64,000 nt of DNA from Mallotus nudiflorus (Eukaryota; Streptophyta; Magnoliopsida; Malpighiales; Euphorbiaceae). The notes under the pieces are model-generated. The model did not search any database and was not told the DNA's origin. It was given only the letters and a program-made list of their open reading frames with translations. The stretch is taken from NCBI GenBank assembly GCA_947683625.1, contig CANTUR010000832.1:612001-676000 (forward strand), given 5' to 3'. Positions within the stretch are counted from its first letter, which is position 1, and each line of letters starts with the position of its first letter. This document shows positions 61,412 through 64,000 of this stretch, in pieces. A program made the translations under genes and the position numbers.

Positions 61412-61817
61412 TGATAACTTGCTTTCCGAAACTCTTGAGCTAGAACCCTATAAGTGGTCAACAAAGGGCAACGTGAGAAGTGGGGTGGATCCTCATAAAC
61501 CCTCTGATGCCTAAGTCAGAGTATATAGAGAGAGAATTTAAAGAGAGAAGGAGATCAATCAGAATACAAGAGAATAAAATGAATGAGAAAGAGAGATATG
61601 GGGTCCTATTTATAGTGATAGTGATGTTCAAACTTGAAGGAGTAAGATTCCTCTTTGATTAGGAATCCTAAACCAATTGGGAGAGTGTTCCTTTTTTTTT
61701 TAGAGTCTTATGTTTTAAGAACCTTTTCCTGGATGTCTTTGGTTGTCTTTCCTTTCCGAGTAACCTGCACAGGAAACAAAGACCTTAATTAAACAGGAAT
61801 ATATATGTAGGGTATCA
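61412..61817 (-). repeat. 5' LTR of the Tat-lineage element
   Basis: The 406-bp LTR, in element sense TGATACCC...AAGTTATCA, carries canonical TG/CA ends. It adjoins the primer site and, on the other side, the TAAAT pentamer and DEG2 exon 2. Confidence 0.9.
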
Positions 61818-62228
61818 TAAATGACTTATAAGCCATCGATTGAGCTTTATCTCTCTCCACTCTTCTTCCATTTCCATTGTTATACTTCCTTTGTGAAGCT
61901 CCTTCTTTCTAGAAAAAAAAAAGTGTAGAAAATAAACAGCAATACTTAAAAGATTTCCTTTATTTTTGAAATTAAAAAACAAAAAGATAGATATAAAGAG
62001 AGGAATTAAGGTTTTTACATTTTTGTTGCTAGCTTTATCAATGGAAGAAAATGAACCTCACTTCGCAGGCGGTTTATTGTGATGATGAGTAGTAGATTTG
62101 GAAACAGTGATAGAGGCGATGAATCAATGTGAGGTAGTGGCAAGATGGCATTAAGAAGAAACGTAGCAGCAGAATTTTTAAGTGGAGGTTAGAGCTGAGA
62201 AGCAGCAGCTAGCTACAGTTACGGCCAT

Positions 62229-62627
62229 TAGGAAACTACAAGCTTTGCTTGTTGTGTTCACTTCACTTGAACATTTGAAGCCTGCTATAAAGAACAATAA
62301 AACACGAAAATGGTGATAAAAGACATTTTTAAAAGATAAAAGAAAGGCAAATCAAAATTATAAACGCAAAAACTAAGTTTGAAAGAATAAAAAACGAAGG
62401 ACTATAAAAAAAGATGATGTCAAACGGGTCTTTTTTTAAATTTTCTCTAAATTTTATTATTTTATGATTAATTATGATGATAATATATTTTTTTTACATA
62501 AAATCAGTTCTAGAGTTGAGAAAAATTAATTATAAGAAATATTGAAATAATATCATATAATTATTTAAATAAATAATAGTGTTATTATTTTTAAAATTTT
62601 TATTTAATAATAATAATAATAATAATA

Positions 62628-62666
<39 letters not shown>

Positions 62667-62900
62667 GTTTAATATATTATGAGTCAAATAAAATTTTTAT
62701 TCATGTATAAAACACATAATTATTTACTAGTGTGTGTATATATATAAGTTTATACATGTTTAAATGGATTAATAATTAATTGTATTAACCTATTTATAAA
62801 ACGTGTTGAAACAGGTTACAAGTTAATCGTGTAATATATTTATTAAACATGTAAATATGTATTTAAATAGATTAAATGAATTCAGCCCGTTTAAATACAA
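62229..62900. other. AT-rich 5' flank of DEG2 with a palindromic microsatellite
   Basis: No gene. 62606-62667 is an (AAT)n run joined to an (ATT)n run, a perfect AT-only palindrome of about 60 bp. 62700-62900 has 'AAACGTGTTGAAACAGGTTA' and 'TTAATCGTGTAATATATTTA' words in the style of hAT subterminal repeats. No ends were identified. Confidence 0.5.
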
Positions 62901-62948
62901 TTTTATTTGTATTTTAAACTGATTGAGCTGTTTACGGACCAAATCTGT

Positions 62949-64000
62949 TTATACAAAACACAACCATATTTGTGTAATAAAGATAGCACAAATTTTCCTT
63001 CTCCCTTGAACGGTGAACCGGTATCTCTCAGTCCAAGATACCTCAAGTGAATCAAATTTCCACCTGCTGTGTGCATATAATAATTGAGTATCCTTATTGA
63101 AAGAGATATCAAGGGAAGTCAGGTTTGAGAAACGAGTGTTACTTGGAAATTTGCCTTGTAATCTGCAGTTAAAGAGTTTGAGAGATGACAAAAAAGACAA
63201 CAAATTCATGAACGACTAGGGGCAACATGGACATGTCGCCGTCTTTCATAGGATGAACTGAACAAATGCATAGCATTATAATATTATGATATAATCTATA
63301 TATTGTTTTAAATTTACAATTGCGCACTTTAACCTTTCCCACAAAATTTTCACTGTTCTATATGTGCAACATTCATAAACCACTACTGAATGCACGCATT
63401 TGAACAATATAACATCATTATCATATTTACTAGCTCATTTCAATTCCTGTACTACACTCACCATTTGCTATTATCATTGAGACATCTCATATTTGATCCA
63501 CATGCTTGTGAAAATATCCATAAATCAGCCGACAAGTAAAAATTACAACAATATAGTTTGGCAACATTGCCAATAACAGCAGAAACAGAACAAAACGCTG
63601 TTTCATGGAGCAAGGAAAACCTAATACATACATACAATTTTAAAGGATGTGCCATTGTATCTTGCTGCAATTCAAAACAAGAAAATATGTATGTATACAA
63701 TTGTAGTGGGACAAGAACACACTGCTTATCACAGAATAATAAATAATAATAATAACATCCAAGTGGGTGTTCCAATGACAGCAAAATGAAGTCTGCAACT
63801 TTCAACATCAGATAAGTACTGCTCCATCAACTTATTCTCCTATCTTCCTGGAAAAAAAGAAACAGTACGCAAACTGAGATTTGTGATGAGACATGGCCTT
63901 CAAAACCTGAATAATTTAAGTAGAGATGTGTCAATTTTGAGAGCTAACCAAACTGAGATGATATGTTACAATTGTTGAAATCGTTGTTGGACAGGTCAAG
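62949..64000 (-). pseudogene. LRR receptor-like protein (Cf type), broken, continues beyond window
   Basis: RLPs are plasma-membrane immune or developmental receptors with extracellular leucine-rich repeats. Minus strand: 64000-63890 reads LDLSNNDFNNCNISSQFG, a TAG where Gln is expected, then LSKLTHLYLNYSGFEGHV and SSQIS. A second block at 63250-63075 reads DMSM, then after a frameshift FMNLLSFLSSLKLFNCRLQG and KFPSNTRFSNLTSLDISFN. Both are typical N-terminal LRRs of Cf/RLP proteins. About 640 bp between them (63251-63889) carry no LRR, and roughly 40 residues expected there are absent. After 63075 the frame leaves the LRR pattern. The N terminus lies beyond position 64000. It is a pseudogene in this window. 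Confidence 0.8.
63251..63889. other. Non-LRR stretch inside the RLP pseudogene
   Basis: No TIR, TSD or protein motif was found. It separates two LRR blocks that would be about 40 residues apart in an intact gene. It may be an insertion accompanied by a deletion. Confidence 0.4.

Larger units (their letters stand above)
56040..61817 (-). mobile_element. Tat-lineage Ty3/gypsy element with inverted pol and a third partial LTR
   Basis: The LTRs at 56040-56432 and 61412-61817 are in the same orientation; element sense is minus, starting TGATACCC. A primer site adjoins the right LTR and a polypurine tract adjoins the left LTR. Flanking pentamers CAAAT (56035-56039) and TAAAT (61818-61822) are a likely TSD with one change, and the DEG2 reading joins across it. 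Gag-protease (61385-59386) is on the minus strand as expected. Pol (about 56535-59073) is on the plus strand. A 311-bp LTR piece lies at the junction (59074-59385). The integrase core is missing. Two RNase H domains in pol mark the Tat lineage. Confidence 0.85.
55125..62228 (-). pseudogene. DEG2: Chloroplast protease DEG2 pseudogene, exon 2 split by a retrotransposon
   Basis: DEG2 is a serine protease of the chloroplast stroma. Minus-strand exons in order: exon 1, 62228-62062 (MAVTVASCCFSALTST, transit peptide, then a stop). Exon 2, 61908-61818 (GASQRKYNNGNGRRVERDKA, QSMAYKSF) continuing across the Tat element at 56039-55974 (ELQFDSNEQNQ). Exon 3, 55865-55836 (DMAFLNVVVK). Exon 4, 55711-55641 (VYYTHTAPDYSLPWQKQRQY, TSTG), cut short. 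Exon 5, 55589-55545 (VKVKRRGDDTKYVAK). Exon 6, 55202-55125 (VLAKGVNCDIALLSLKDKEF, WKGADF). The segment holding the catalytic His (TNAHC) is deleted between exons 4 and 5. The catalytic Asp block CDIALLS remains. Everything after it, including the Ser and the PDZ domain, is missing. Introns are kept with GT/AG ends. Family match is from memory but strong and collinear. Confidence 0.85.

Noticed and set aside
1..64000. CRISPR arrays, bacterial defence islands, rRNA or tRNA genes
   Set aside because: No spaced direct repeats of CRISPR type and no tRNA cloverleaf or rRNA motifs were seen. Introns and plant transposon families show nuclear plant DNA.

Overview
The window is from a eudicot nuclear genome. 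It is very AT-rich and has no intact protein-coding gene that I can defend. What it holds is nested retrotransposons, DNA transposons, and decayed host genes that still keep plant-type introns. The host remnants belong to plant families: a C-terminal Pumilio gene, a PORR organelle RNA-binding gene, a chloroplast DEG2 protease gene, one methyltransferase exon, and a Cf-type LRR receptor-like protein. I cannot fix the species from sequence alone. Many former CAG/CAA/CGA codons now read TAG/TAA/TGA, which fits long cytosine methylation followed by deamination.

Layout. 1-8425: Ty3/gypsy Tekay-type chromovirus, cut by the left window edge, with a complete 2.55 kb 3' LTR. 8426-10534: AT-rich DNA with a possible exon fragment and a CACTA transposase tail. 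10540-23147: Sirevirus-like Ty1/copia element on the minus strand (TSD GATTT). It carries a 733-bp hAT MITE in its 3' LTR (8-bp TSD) and a 3.2 kb Tekay-type solo LTR between its PPT and its RNase H. 24200-27738: two convergent pseudogenes, Pumilio (+) and PORR (-). 29635-34900: full-length degenerate L1-type LINE (-) with a 15-bp TSD. 35269-36874: Mutator-like element with a 9-bp TSD that appears to carry a PPR gene fragment. 37126-48951: a second LINE (+), split by an internally deleted LTR element (37243-40083, TSD ATTCT) in ORF1 and by a second 3.2 kb solo LTR (42762-46006) just before the RT.

48967-52115 is low-complexity DNA: a tandem duplication, two (AAT)n tracts, a minisatellite-like array with a period near 90 bp, a duplicated block of about 135 bp, and a short-unit 'AAAAAGCAACAA' minisatellite. 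52891-54381 is a foldback Mutator-like element with two arms of about 700 bp, each arm containing its own inverted repeat (9-bp TSD). 54420-62228 holds a lone methyltransferase exon and a six-exon DEG2 pseudogene on the minus strand. DEG2 exon 2 is split by a 5.8 kb Tat-lineage gypsy element (56040-61817). In that element gag-protease and pol lie on opposite strands, and a third partial LTR sits between them. 62949-64000 is a broken LRR receptor-like protein gene that runs out of the window.

The insertions give a relative order. The second LINE predates the two LTR elements inside it. The Sirevirus predates its MITE and its solo LTR. DEG2 was inserted into by the Tat element. No operon, CRISPR, rRNA or tRNA gene is visible. 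The most unusual structures are the internally inverted Tat element inside DEG2 exon 2, the foldback element with nested palindromes, and the PPR-carrying Mutator-like element.
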